Positions 1 to 5,963 of a stretch of 6,078 bases of DNA are shown here, one piece after another. The translations under genes were made by a program, and so were the position numbers. The DNA is from Oscillospiraceae bacterium (lineage in GTDB: Bacteria; Bacillota; Clostridia; Oscillospirales; Acutalibacteraceae), in contig CADBOL010000220.1 of NCBI GenBank assembly GCA_902796295.1, positions 1 through 6,078 on the forward strand. Direction: 5' to 3'. The notes under the pieces were generated by a model. It was given only the letters and a program-made list of their open reading frames with translations, ran no database searches and was not told the DNA's origin. Within the stretch, counting starts at the first letter, position 1. Each line of letters opens with the position of its first letter.

Positions 1-443
1 CCGAGGTTTTCATCGTTGCCGATCATAAAGGGTCTGATATAGAGCGAGGTGCCTTCGGAATGGGGAACCCAGTCCTTGTCAACCTCAACGAGGGTGTCAA
101 AAATCTGAAGCGCATCGGCTTCATCAATCTGCGGAAGGCAGAGACGCTCTGCGGAATTATTCATTCTTCTGATGTTTTCTATGGGTCTGAAAAGGGAAAT
201 GTCGCCGTTTACGGTTCTGTAAGCCTTGAGACCTTCAAAAATCTCGGTGCCGTAATGAAGCACGCTTGCCGCAGGGTGAATGGGAATATAGTCGAAAGGA
301 ACTATTCTCGCATCATGCCAGCCCTTGTCGGCTGAATAATCCATGATGAACATGTGATCTGAAAACACCTTGCCGAAGCCGAGCTTTGATTCGTCAGCCG
401 GTTTTGCCTTCGGGTTTGAAGTCTTTGTGATTTTGATTTCCAT
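1..443 (-). CDS. ilvE: Branched-chain amino acid aminotransferase, class II (N-terminal 147 residues; runs off the left edge)
   Basis: PLP-dependent (fold type IV) enzyme that interconverts Val, Leu and Ile with their 2-oxo acids using glutamate/2-oxoglutarate in the cytoplasm; it makes the last step of branched-chain amino acid synthesis. The minus-strand frame from the ATG at 443-441 stays open to base 1 and gives 147 residues. Visible class II BCAT landmarks are FSDHMF (27-32), a GWHDARIVPF stretch (41-50), LHYGTEIFEGLKAYR (62-76, where most relatives have Gln instead of Thr66), an RRMNNSAERL segment (92-101) and SLYIRPF (133-139). The catalytic lysine, expected near residue 200, lies outside the window, so completeness cannot be judged; the family is about 340-360 aa. 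A GAGAGGAAG ribosome binding site (450-458) lies 6 nt before the start. It sits 24 nt after the acyl-CoA synthetase gene with no promoter or terminator between, so it is very probably the second gene of the T-box-controlled operon. Confidence 0.93.
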   Translation of the reverse strand, partial: MEIKITKTSNPKAKPADESKLGFGKVFSDHMFIMDYSADKGWHDARIVPFDYIPIHPAASVLHYGTEIFEGLKAYRTVNGDISLFRPIENIRRMNNSAERLCLPQIDEADALQIFDTLVEVDKDWVPHSEGTSLYIRPFMIGNDENL

Positions 444-467
444 AGTATTCTTCCTCTCTTATGATAA

Positions 468-2756
468 TTATAATTGATTTCTCATTATTTTGCCGCTTGT
501 CGTCTTGGGAAGCTCATCCCTGAAAACAACAAGACGGGGATATTTGTAAGGCGCGGTGTGTTCCTTGACATAGGTCTGGATCTCTTTTTTGAGCTCTTCC
601 GTGCCCTCGGTGCCTTTTACAAGCACTATGCTTGCCTTGACTATCTGACCTCTGACCGGGTCGGGAGCCGGAGATACGCCGCATTCGAGAACATACGGAA
701 GCTCCATAATGACGCTCTCAATCTCAAACGGCCCTATGCGGTAGCCGGATGATTTGATAACATCGTCAACCCTGCCGACATACCAGTAAAATCCGTCTTC
801 ATCCATCCAGGCGGTGTCGCCCGTGTGATACCAGCCGTCATGCCAGGTTTCCTCTGTCTTGTCGGGCGAGCCGAAATAGCAGACCGCAATACCGTAAGGG
901 ATTCCTTTGCTTATATCGACGCAGATTTCACCTGTTTCTCCGGGAGGTACGGGTTTTCCGTCGGCGTCAAGGAGTTTGATATTGAGATGCGGCGCCGCCT
1001 TGCCCATCGAGCCGACCTTGTGATCCGCTCCCCTGAAATTGGCGAGCAGTACGGGGCTCTCCGTCTGTCCGAAGCCCTCTAAAATCTGCAGGCCCGTCGC
1101 CTTCTCAAACTGGCGGTAAACCTCGGGATTGAGCGCCTCGCCCGCCGTGGTCATATGCTGTATCGAGGATAAATCATAGTGTGTGATATCCTGCTTTACG
1201 AGCATCCTGAGGATTGTCGGCGGTGCGCAGAAGGTGGTGATTTTGTATTTCTCAAACATCGGCAGCACGTCTTCCGCGTGGAAGCGGTCAAAGTCATAGA
1301 CAAACAGCGATGTTTCGCACATCCACTGACCGTAGAGCTTGCCCCAGGCTGCTTTTGCCCAGCCGGTGTCGGATATTGAGAAGTGAATTCCGTCGGGGTC
1401 GACATCGTGCCAGTATTTGGCGGTGTGGAACTGACCGAGCGGATAGAGATAATTGTGAGTCGCTATTTTCGGATAGCCGGATGTGCCCGATGTGAAATAC
1501 ATCAGCATATAGTCTTTGCCGCAGGGAGCGTCGGCCGGTCTCGGATAGTGGCTGCTGTAAAGCACATATTCATCATTGAAAGTGCGCCAGCCCTCGCGGG
1601 AGCCGTTGACGATCATCTTGTTGACCATGCCGTCATAGCTTTTGAGCGCCTCATCCACATTGTCGCAGACCTCGCCGTCGGCGGTGCAGACTATCGATGT
1701 GATATTCGCCGCCTTGAAGCGGTATTCAAAATCGTGAACGAGCAGCTGATTAGTGGCCGGAATGGGAATCGCTCCGAGCTTGTGAAGGCCGAGAATCGCG
1801 AACCAGAACTGATAATGGCGCTTTAATACAAGCATTACCCTGTCGCCCTTCTTTATACCGAGGCTCTTGAAGTAATTTGCGCAGCGGTTTGAATTCTGCT
1901 TTATCTCCTTGAAGGTAAATGCCCTGTATTCCTTGTCATTTGAAACATAGTGAAGAGCGATTTTATCGGGGTCTTTGTTTGCTATCTCGTCAATTATGTC
2001 AAATGCGAAATTGAATTTTTCCTCGTTTTTGAATTTTACCGAAAGCGGTGAACCGTTTTCATCCTCTTCTGTTTCGATATATCTCTTGTATACCCTGTCT
2101 TTGGTATCCCTGATATGCCCCTTGGGAGGAGCGTCAACCTTTTTTGCCGCGACAAGCTCGGGAATCGGCTCGCCCGTCGGGTTGAGGACTATCGCGTAAA
2201 AGCTGCAGTCCTCGCCGTTTACGGCAATCATGCCGTGCGGTGTGCCGGAATCGTAATAGATGCTGTCGCCGGGGCCGAGAGTCTCTTTATGCTCGCCCAC
2301 CTGTACGCACAGATGGCCGTCAACCACGATGTCAAGCTCCTGACCGCTGTGGCTGGTGAGCTCTATCGCCTTGCGCTGAGCTTCCTCGCTGTATTTGCTC
2401 ACTACAAACAGCGGCTCGGAAATCCTGTTTCTGAAAGCGTAGGCCATATTGTAGTATGTCATGCCGTGCGCGTCTGAAATCTTGGGAGCGTCGCCCTTGC
2501 GGTTGACAAAATACGAGTAGAGCTTGGGGCTGTGACCCTCTATTATGTTTGTAACATCCACGGAAAAGGCGGCGGCACACTTATAGAGGAATGCGAAGTT
2601 GAGATCTCTCTCTCCGCTCTCGCACGCGAGATACTCCTCTGCCGTAACGCCCGTTTTCTCCGCCATCGTCTCAACGGAAATGCCTTCGACCTCGCGAAGC
2701 TCCCTGATACGGGCGGCCATATCCTTGATCCGGGTGTCAAGATTTGATAATTCCAT
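468..2756 (-). CDS. XRE helix-turn-helix / cupin / AMP-forming acyl-CoA synthetase fusion (762 aa)
   Basis: Predicted cytoplasmic ligase that activates a carboxylic acid with ATP to an acyl-adenylate and then transfers it to CoA. Domains in order: XRE-type HTH (about 11-74); cupin_2 fold (about 130-192) with candidate metal ligands H136, E140 and H174; linker with an EEDENG stretch near 230; AMP-binding large domain (about 250-660); mobile C-terminal domain (about 665-760). Adenylation motifs look intact: P-loop TSGTSGYPK (422-430), GFGQTE (561-566), YHTGD (643-647), GRVDD (661-665), GYRIGPFEIE (671-680) and the SGK loop with catalytic K756. The WGKLYGQW region (471-478) and overall motif style resemble medium-chain acyl-CoA synthetases. 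The start is fixed by AGGAGGG (2762-2768), 5 nt upstream. A stand-alone synthetase would be about 520-560 aa; the extra 200 residues are the regulator-like front part. Context (T-box, downstream ilvE) suggests a branched short-chain acid such as isobutyrate; aryl acids such as phenylacetate are an alternative. Substrate is inferred. Confidence 0.93.
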   Translation of the reverse strand: MELSNLDTRIKDMAARIRELREVEGISVETMAEKTGVTAEEYLACESGERDLNFAFLYKCAAAFSVDVTNIIEGHSPKLYSYFVNRKGDAPKISDAHGMTYYNMAYAFRNRISEPLFVVSKYSEEAQRKAIELTSHSGQELDIVVDGHLCVQVGEHKETLGPGDSIYYDSGTPHGMIAVNGEDCSFYAIVLNPTGEPIPELVAAKKVDAPPKGHIRDTKDRVYKRYIETEEDENGSPLSVKFKNEEKFNFAFDIIDEIANKDPDKIALHYVSNDKEYRAFTFKEIKQNSNRCANYFKSLGIKKGDRVMLVLKRHYQFWFAILGLHKLGAIPIPATNQLLVHDFEYRFKAANITSIVCTADGEVCDNVDEALKSYDGMVNKMIVNGSREGWRTFNDEYVLYSSHYPRPADAPCGKDYMLMYFTSGTSGYPKIATHNYLYPLGQFHTAKYWHDVDPDGIHFSISDTGWAKAAWGKLYGQWMCETSLFVYDFDRFHAEDVLPMFEKYKITTFCAPPTILRMLVKQDITHYDLSSIQHMTTAGEALNPEVYRQFEKATGLQILEGFGQTESPVLLANFRGADHKVGSMGKAAPHLNIKLLDADGKPVPPGETGEICVDISKGIPYGIAVCYFGSPDKTEETWHDGWYHTGDTAWMDEDGFYWYVGRVDDVIKSSGYRIGPFEIESVIMELPYVLECGVSPAPDPVRGQIVKASIVLVKGTEGTEELKKEIQTYVKEHTAPYKYPRLVVFRDELPKTTSGKIMRNQL

Positions 2757-2761
2757 GTTTT

Positions 2762-2768
2762 CCCTCCT
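2762..2768 (-). promoter_or_regulatory. Ribosome binding site of the 762-aa synthetase gene
   Basis: The minus strand reads AGGAGGG followed by 5 nt and ATG. It is a near-perfect anti-Shine-Dalgarno match and fixes the start at 2756. It lies 19 nt downstream of the terminator U-tract, so it is translated only from read-through transcripts. Confidence 0.85.
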
Positions 2769-2787
2769 GCGGAGCGCGGGCTGTCAT

Positions 2788-2830
2788 AAAAACAAAAACC
2801 CGCCCCAAAGCTGTTTTACTTTGAGACGGG
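2788..2830 (-). terminator. Intrinsic terminator of T-box leader 1 (conditional)
   Basis: On the minus strand CCCGTCTCAAAG (2830-2819) pairs with CTTTGGGGCGGG (2810-2799) across an 8-nt loop, giving 12 base pairs including G-U pairs. The run TTTTTGTTTTT (2798-2788) follows. The 5' arm of this hairpin is also the partner of the T-box antiterminator, so termination and antitermination exclude each other. Confidence 0.9.
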
Positions 2831-3063
2831 ATAAATCATTAACCCGCGGTACCACTCAAATTGCGCACGGTGTGCGCCGCTCTTCGAGCTCTGACAAGCT
2901 CTATGCTCTAACGCGGCAGTCACGGGGAGGTTCTACTCGCTTTGGCTTTCTTCCTCCCGGCTCGGAAGCTACAGAAATGTATCCCAAACCGGCGGCTCGC
3001 ACCGAACGCCGTCTCTCTGAAGGCCGGAAATACACTCTCTCTTCGTCAACGCCTTTAATATCG
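2788..3063 (-). promoter_or_regulatory. T-box riboswitch 1, upstream of the synthetase-ilvE operon (best specifier reading GUA, Val)
   Basis: The leader RNA senses uncharged tRNA and then favours antitermination. The T-box core GAGTGGTACCGCGGG (2857-2843) is unmistakable. TTTGAG before the bulge and GCGGG after it pair with CTCAAA and CCCGT of the terminator 5' arm, forming the antiterminator. Stem I (about 3053-2959) has GGC/GCC at its base, a kink-turn-like region, a GAAG/CTTC helix, a GTGTAT/ATACAT helix, an AGAGAG segment and a GGTGCGAG apical loop. GAGTAG...GCGTTA, typical of the stem II region, lies near 2942-2907. Stem III is GAGCT/AGCTC (2901-2886). Counting back from the lower helix (CTTCC then GAGC), as in glycine T-box leaders, puts GTA (2972-2970) at the specifier position, followed by G. 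The bulge base (TGGT) calls for A73, which tRNA-Val has. The T-box call is firm; the specifier is tentative because the loop lacks the usual GAA before the codon. Leu (CTG, one frame earlier) is the main alternative. Confidence 0.93.
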
Positions 3064-3069
3064 GGAATT

Positions 3070-3098
3070 ATAATATAACAGCTTTTCTTAAAAGTCAA
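3070..3098 (-). promoter_or_regulatory. Sigma-A type promoter of T-box leader 1
   Basis: The minus strand carries TTGACT (3098-3093), a 17-nt spacer and TATTAT (3075-3070). Transcription would start near 3063, giving a leader of about 307 nt before the ATG. The surrounding 3064-3180 stretch is strongly AT-rich, as expected for a promoter region. Confidence 0.85.
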
Positions 3099-3180
3099 TA
3101 CTTTTTTGCGTCAAATTATACAATATTAATGTTTTATTTTTATCATTTATATAAAACAAACAGGAAATCCGTGTCGGAAA
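3099..3180. other. AT-rich gap between the two cassettes
   Basis: This gap follows the stop of the 757-aa gene and precedes promoter 1. It holds no ORF. The only hairpin visible on the minus strand is TCCG-ACA-CGGA next to the stop, followed by a broken T-rich run. At 4 bp it is too weak to call a terminator with confidence, so transcripts from the upstream cassette may run into the next leader. Confidence 0.5.
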
Positions 3181-5454
3181 TCACAGCAGATTCCTGCGGA
3201 TTTTTCCGCTTATCGTCTTGGGAAGTTCGTCTCTGAAGACTACAAGACGCGGATATTTGTAAGGAGCGGTGTGCTGCTTAACATAATTCTGAATCTCTTT
3301 CTTGAGCTCCTCGGTACCCTCTGTACCCTTTGTGAGCACTATGCTCGCCTTGACTATCTGTCCCCTGATTTCATCGGGGGCCGCGGAAACTCCGCACTCG
3401 AGAACATACGGAAGCTCCATTATGACGCTCTCAATCTCAAAGGGCCCTATGCGGTAGCCGGATGACTTGATGACATCGTCAACCCTGCCTACATACCAGA
3501 AGTTGCCGTCTTCATCGCGCCAGGCGGTGTCACCGGTGTGATACATATTCTGTCTGCGGCACTCTTTGTTTTTCTCTTCCTCGTCAATATACTGCTTGAA
3601 GAGTCCTACCGGGTCTCCGTTATCAAGGCGGATGACTATCTCGCCGGTCTCGCCGTCGGCAACCGGGTTGCCGTCCGGGTCGACTATATCGACATCATAC
3701 TGCGGAGAGGCCTTGCCCATTGAGCCCAGGCGCACCTCGGAGCCGACAAGATTGCCGATAACGAGTGTGGTTTCCGTCTGTCCGAAGCCCTCCATAATCT
3801 CAAGGCCAGTCGCTTTCTTGAACTGAATCGCGACCTCGGGGTTTAGAGCCTCGCCCGCCGTTGTCATATGCTTGACGGATGAAAAATCATATTTTGTGAT
3901 ATCTTCTTTGATGAGCATCCTGAGCATGGTCGGCGGAGCGCAGAATGTGGTTATCTTATACTGAGCGAAAAGCGGGAGTATATCCGCTGAGTGGAAGCGG
4001 TCAAAATCATATACGAATACGGCTCCCTCGCACATCCACTGACCGTAGAGCTTGCCCCAGAGCGCCTTGCCCCAGCCCGTGTCGGATATGGTGAAATGAA
4101 GCCCGTCGGGCTCGCAGCAGTGCCAGTATTTTGCGGTAACGAAATGCCCGAGAGGATAGGTGTGCTTATGCTCAACCATCTTGGGATTTCCGGTTGTTCC
4201 CGATGAGAAGAATATGAGCGCGGTGTCTTCTCCGCCCGGGGTTTCTTCAGTCCTCGGGAAATGAGATGAAAAGCGCGGATACTCCTCGTCAAAATCATGC
4301 CAGCCCTCTCTCTTGCCGCCGACAAGTATCTTGTTGACAACAGAGGGGCATTCGAGAGCGGCTCTCTCCGCTATCTCGCAGGTATCGCCGAAGTTTGTGC
4401 AGACTATGGTATTCACATGGGCGGCGTTATATCTGTAAATGAAATCGTGGTCTTTGAGCTGATATGTTGCCGGAATCGCGACAGCTCCCATCTTGTGAAG
4501 GGCAACCATAGTAACCCAGAACTGCCAGTGGCGTCTGAGCACGAGCATTACCCTGTCGCCTTTTTTGATGCCGAGCGAGGTGAAATAATTCGCTACCCTG
4601 TCGCTCTCCTGCATGATCTGGCGGAAGGTGAATCTTCTCTCAACCTTGTCGATGTCAAGGTGAATCATGGCAAGCTTGTCGGGATATTTTCTTGCGATCT
4701 TATCGACAACATCATAGCCGAAGTTGAATTTTTCTGTATTTTCAAAATGAATCTTTTTGAGGCAGCCGTTTTCATCCTCTTCGCACTTTGCGTAAGTATC
4801 AATAAGAAGTCCCTTTTCGGGTCTTGCCGAAATAGTACGGCGGATATCCGCCTCGCGGACTGTCTTTTCACCGGGAAGAATCATCGCGATGAAAACGCAG
4901 TCCTTGCCGCCTACTGCAATCATTCCGTGAGGCGTGGAGGAGTTATAGAAAATGCTGTCGCCCTCGTGGAGAAGCTCCTGATTCTTGCCCACCTGTACAA
5001 GCAGCGAGCCGGAAACGACAAAGTCAAACTCCTGGCCGTCATGTTTGGTAAGATGAATCGGCTTATTCTGAAGCTCTTCGGAATATTCATAAGTCACATA
5101 ATACGGCTCGCCTATTTTATCCTTGAAATTCGGAGCCATATTCTGGATTGTGATTCCGTCCTCCTCGGCGGTGTTTTCGCCCTTTCCCTTTCTTGTGACG
5201 GTATATGATGAAAGATGAGCGGACGAGCCCTCAAGCAGCTCGGTAAGCTGAATTCCGAGAGCAATTGAGCATTTATGCAGAAAAGTGAAAGGCAAATCCG
5301 TTTTGCCCGCCTCATACTGCGCATATTCCCCGGGCGTAACCTCTGTTTTTTCCGCCATCTGCTCCGGCGTAAAGCCGAGAATGTCACGCATCTCCTTGAT
5401 TCTTTCCGCTATGAGTGAGATTCTGTTCATTTCATTCAATGCTTTTGTATCCAT
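3181..5454 (-). CDS. XRE helix-turn-helix / cupin / AMP-forming acyl-CoA synthetase fusion (757 aa), paralogue of the 762-aa protein
   Basis: Predicted ATP- and CoA-dependent acid-activating enzyme in the cytoplasm, co-linear with its neighbour from end to end. Domains: XRE-type HTH (about 13-76); cupin (about 132-194) with candidate ligands H138, E142 and H176; AMP-binding domain (about 245-655); C-terminal domain (about 660-755). Motifs are complete: SSGTTGNPK (417-425), EGFGQTE (555-561), YHTGD (638-642), GRVDD (656-660), GYRIGPFE (666-673) and catalytic K751 in ISGK. Compared with the paralogue it differs in the putative acyl-pocket stretch (WGKALW 461-466 versus WAKAAW) and in the segment before YHTGD, which here is rich in E, K and N. 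The last 120 residues are nearly identical to the paralogue. GGAGGT (5460-5465), 5 nt upstream, fixes the start. Its own T-box precedes it, with a specifier best read as AUC, which would fit activation of 2-methylbutyrate for isoleucine. That substrate is inferred. It appears to be transcribed alone. Confidence 0.93.
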   Translation of the reverse strand: MDTKALNEMNRISLIAERIKEMRDILGFTPEQMAEKTEVTPGEYAQYEAGKTDLPFTFLHKCSIALGIQLTELLEGSSAHLSSYTVTRKGKGENTAEEDGITIQNMAPNFKDKIGEPYYVTYEYSEELQNKPIHLTKHDGQEFDFVVSGSLLVQVGKNQELLHEGDSIFYNSSTPHGMIAVGGKDCVFIAMILPGEKTVREADIRRTISARPEKGLLIDTYAKCEEDENGCLKKIHFENTEKFNFGYDVVDKIARKYPDKLAMIHLDIDKVERRFTFRQIMQESDRVANYFTSLGIKKGDRVMLVLRRHWQFWVTMVALHKMGAVAIPATYQLKDHDFIYRYNAAHVNTIVCTNFGDTCEIAERAALECPSVVNKILVGGKREGWHDFDEEYPRFSSHFPRTEETPGGEDTALIFFSSGTTGNPKMVEHKHTYPLGHFVTAKYWHCCEPDGLHFTISDTGWGKALWGKLYGQWMCEGAVFVYDFDRFHSADILPLFAQYKITTFCAPPTMLRMLIKEDITKYDFSSVKHMTTAGEALNPEVAIQFKKATGLEIMEGFGQTETTLVIGNLVGSEVRLGSMGKASPQYDVDIVDPDGNPVADGETGEIVIRLDNGDPVGLFKQYIDEEEKNKECRRQNMYHTGDTAWRDEDGNFWYVGRVDDVIKSSGYRIGPFEIESVIMELPYVLECGVSAAPDEIRGQIVKASIVLTKGTEGTEELKKEIQNYVKQHTAPYKYPRLVVFRDELPKTISGKIRRNLL

Positions 5455-5459
5455 AACGC

Positions 5460-5465
5460 ACCTCC
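5460..5465 (-). promoter_or_regulatory. Ribosome binding site of the 757-aa synthetase gene
   Basis: The minus strand reads GGAGGT, then 5 nt, then the ATG at 5454. This supports the chosen start over the internal Met codons that follow (residues 9 and 22). Confidence 0.8.
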
Positions 5466-5503
5466 GGTGTCAATTAAGATTAAATTTCCGAATTTCCTGT
5501 TTA

Positions 5504-5545
5504 CAAAACAAAAAATCCCGTCTCAAGACATACTTGAGACGAGAT
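5504..5545 (-). terminator. Intrinsic terminator of T-box leader 2 (conditional)
   Basis: On the minus strand ATCTCGTCTCAAG (5545-5533) pairs with CTTGAGACGGGAT (5527-5515) over a 5-nt loop, giving 13 base pairs with one T-G pair. The T-rich run TTTTTTGTTTT overlaps the end of the stem and continues to 5504. The 5' arm is shared with the antiterminator. Confidence 0.92.
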
Positions 5546-5778
5546 GCAAATCCCGCGGTACCACTCAACTTGCGCAAAAAGCGCCGCTCTTCGGGCTCCA
5601 TCAAGCCCTATGCACTAACGCAGCAGACTCGGGAGGTATCTACTCGCTTACGCTTTGGGACCCCCGGCTCGGAAGGGATGGGCTTTGAATAATTCCGCTG
5701 CCGGGATCACAGCACCCCCGGCTCTCTGAGAGCTTCCTGATTCAGCCGTCTTCGTCAACGCCTTTGTGATATTTGATT
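5504..5778 (-). promoter_or_regulatory. T-box riboswitch 2, upstream of the 757-aa synthetase gene (best specifier reading AUC, Ile)
   Basis: The core GAGTGGTACCGCGGG (5566-5552) is identical to that of leader 1. The antiterminator forms from TTGAG/CTCAA and CGGGAT/ATCTCG around the TGGTACC bulge. Stem I (about 5762-5666) has GGC/GCC at the base, a GAAG/CTTC helix, a TGAAT/ATTCA helix, AGAGAG, and a CCGGG/CCCGG apical stem with a GGTGCTGTGAT loop. The GAGTAG...GCGTTA segment and stem III GGGCT/AGCCC (5608-5593) follow. Counting back from CTTCC-GAGC places ATC (5679-5677) at the specifier position. The next base is C rather than the usual purine, which weakens the reading. TGGT in the bulge fits A73, as in tRNA-Ile. 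One frame earlier would read CAT (His), which does not fit because tRNA-His has C73; two frames earlier reads CCA (Pro), which A73 does not exclude. T-box identity is firm, the amino acid less so. Confidence 0.93.
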
Positions 5779-5784
5779 GTGCGT

Positions 5785-5813
5785 ATCATATCACTAAAAT
5801 ATCAGCTTGTCAA
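5785..5813 (-). promoter_or_regulatory. Sigma-A type promoter of T-box leader 2
   Basis: The minus strand has a perfect TTGACA (5813-5808), a 17-nt spacer and TATGAT (5790-5785). Transcription would start near 5778, giving a leader of about 324 nt before the ATG. Confidence 0.9.
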
Positions 5814-5866
5814 GTGTTATTTTCTTTTCCTTCCGCGCAAATCTCCCCAAAGTTTACAATTTGTTA

Positions 5867-5895
5867 ATGACAGATTGAATTCCTTGATATATAAT
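5867..5895 (+). promoter_or_regulatory. Divergent promoter for the small right-edge ORF
   Basis: The plus strand has ATGACA (5867-5872), a 17-nt spacer and a perfect TATAAT (5890-5895). Transcription would start near 5902. The untranslated leader of about 60 nt contains a TCGGCG/CGCCGA inverted repeat (5911-5916 with 5934-5939). Confidence 0.7.
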
Positions 5896-5963
5896 ACTTT
5901 TCAATTTGTATCGGCGGCGGAACCGTTTCAGCGCGCCGAAATCATAAAACGGGGATTTTAATT

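Noticed and set aside
60..335. 91-aa plus-strand open frame
   Set aside because: It is antisense to the aminotransferase frame, which carries clear family motifs.
2843..2857. GGTACC palindrome repeated at 5552-5566, considered as a mobile-element or operator repeat
   Set aside because: Both copies are the conserved T-box core and need no other explanation.
2599..3078. 159-aa plus-strand open frame across the gene 1 start and leader
   Set aside because: It overlaps the T-box leader and the HTH coding region in antisense; low-complexity Ser/Arg composition and no start signal.
3140..3180. Possible terminator after the 757-aa gene
   Set aside because: The only hairpin has a 4-bp stem and an interrupted T run, so it is too weak to call.
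4297..5208. 303-aa plus-strand open frame
   Set aside because: It lies wholly antisense to the 757-aa synthetase gene, whose domains and motifs are intact; it has no recognisable motif or ribosome binding site and is a codon-bias shadow.
5285..5692. Plus-strand open frames (135 and 73 aa) across T-box 2
   Set aside because: They are antisense to a structured leader RNA and the HTH region; composition is explained by the conserved RNA.
5773..5961. 62-aa plus-strand open frame
   Set aside because: It covers the T-box 2 promoter and the divergent promoter and ends just before the better-supported ATG at 5964; no ribosome binding site.
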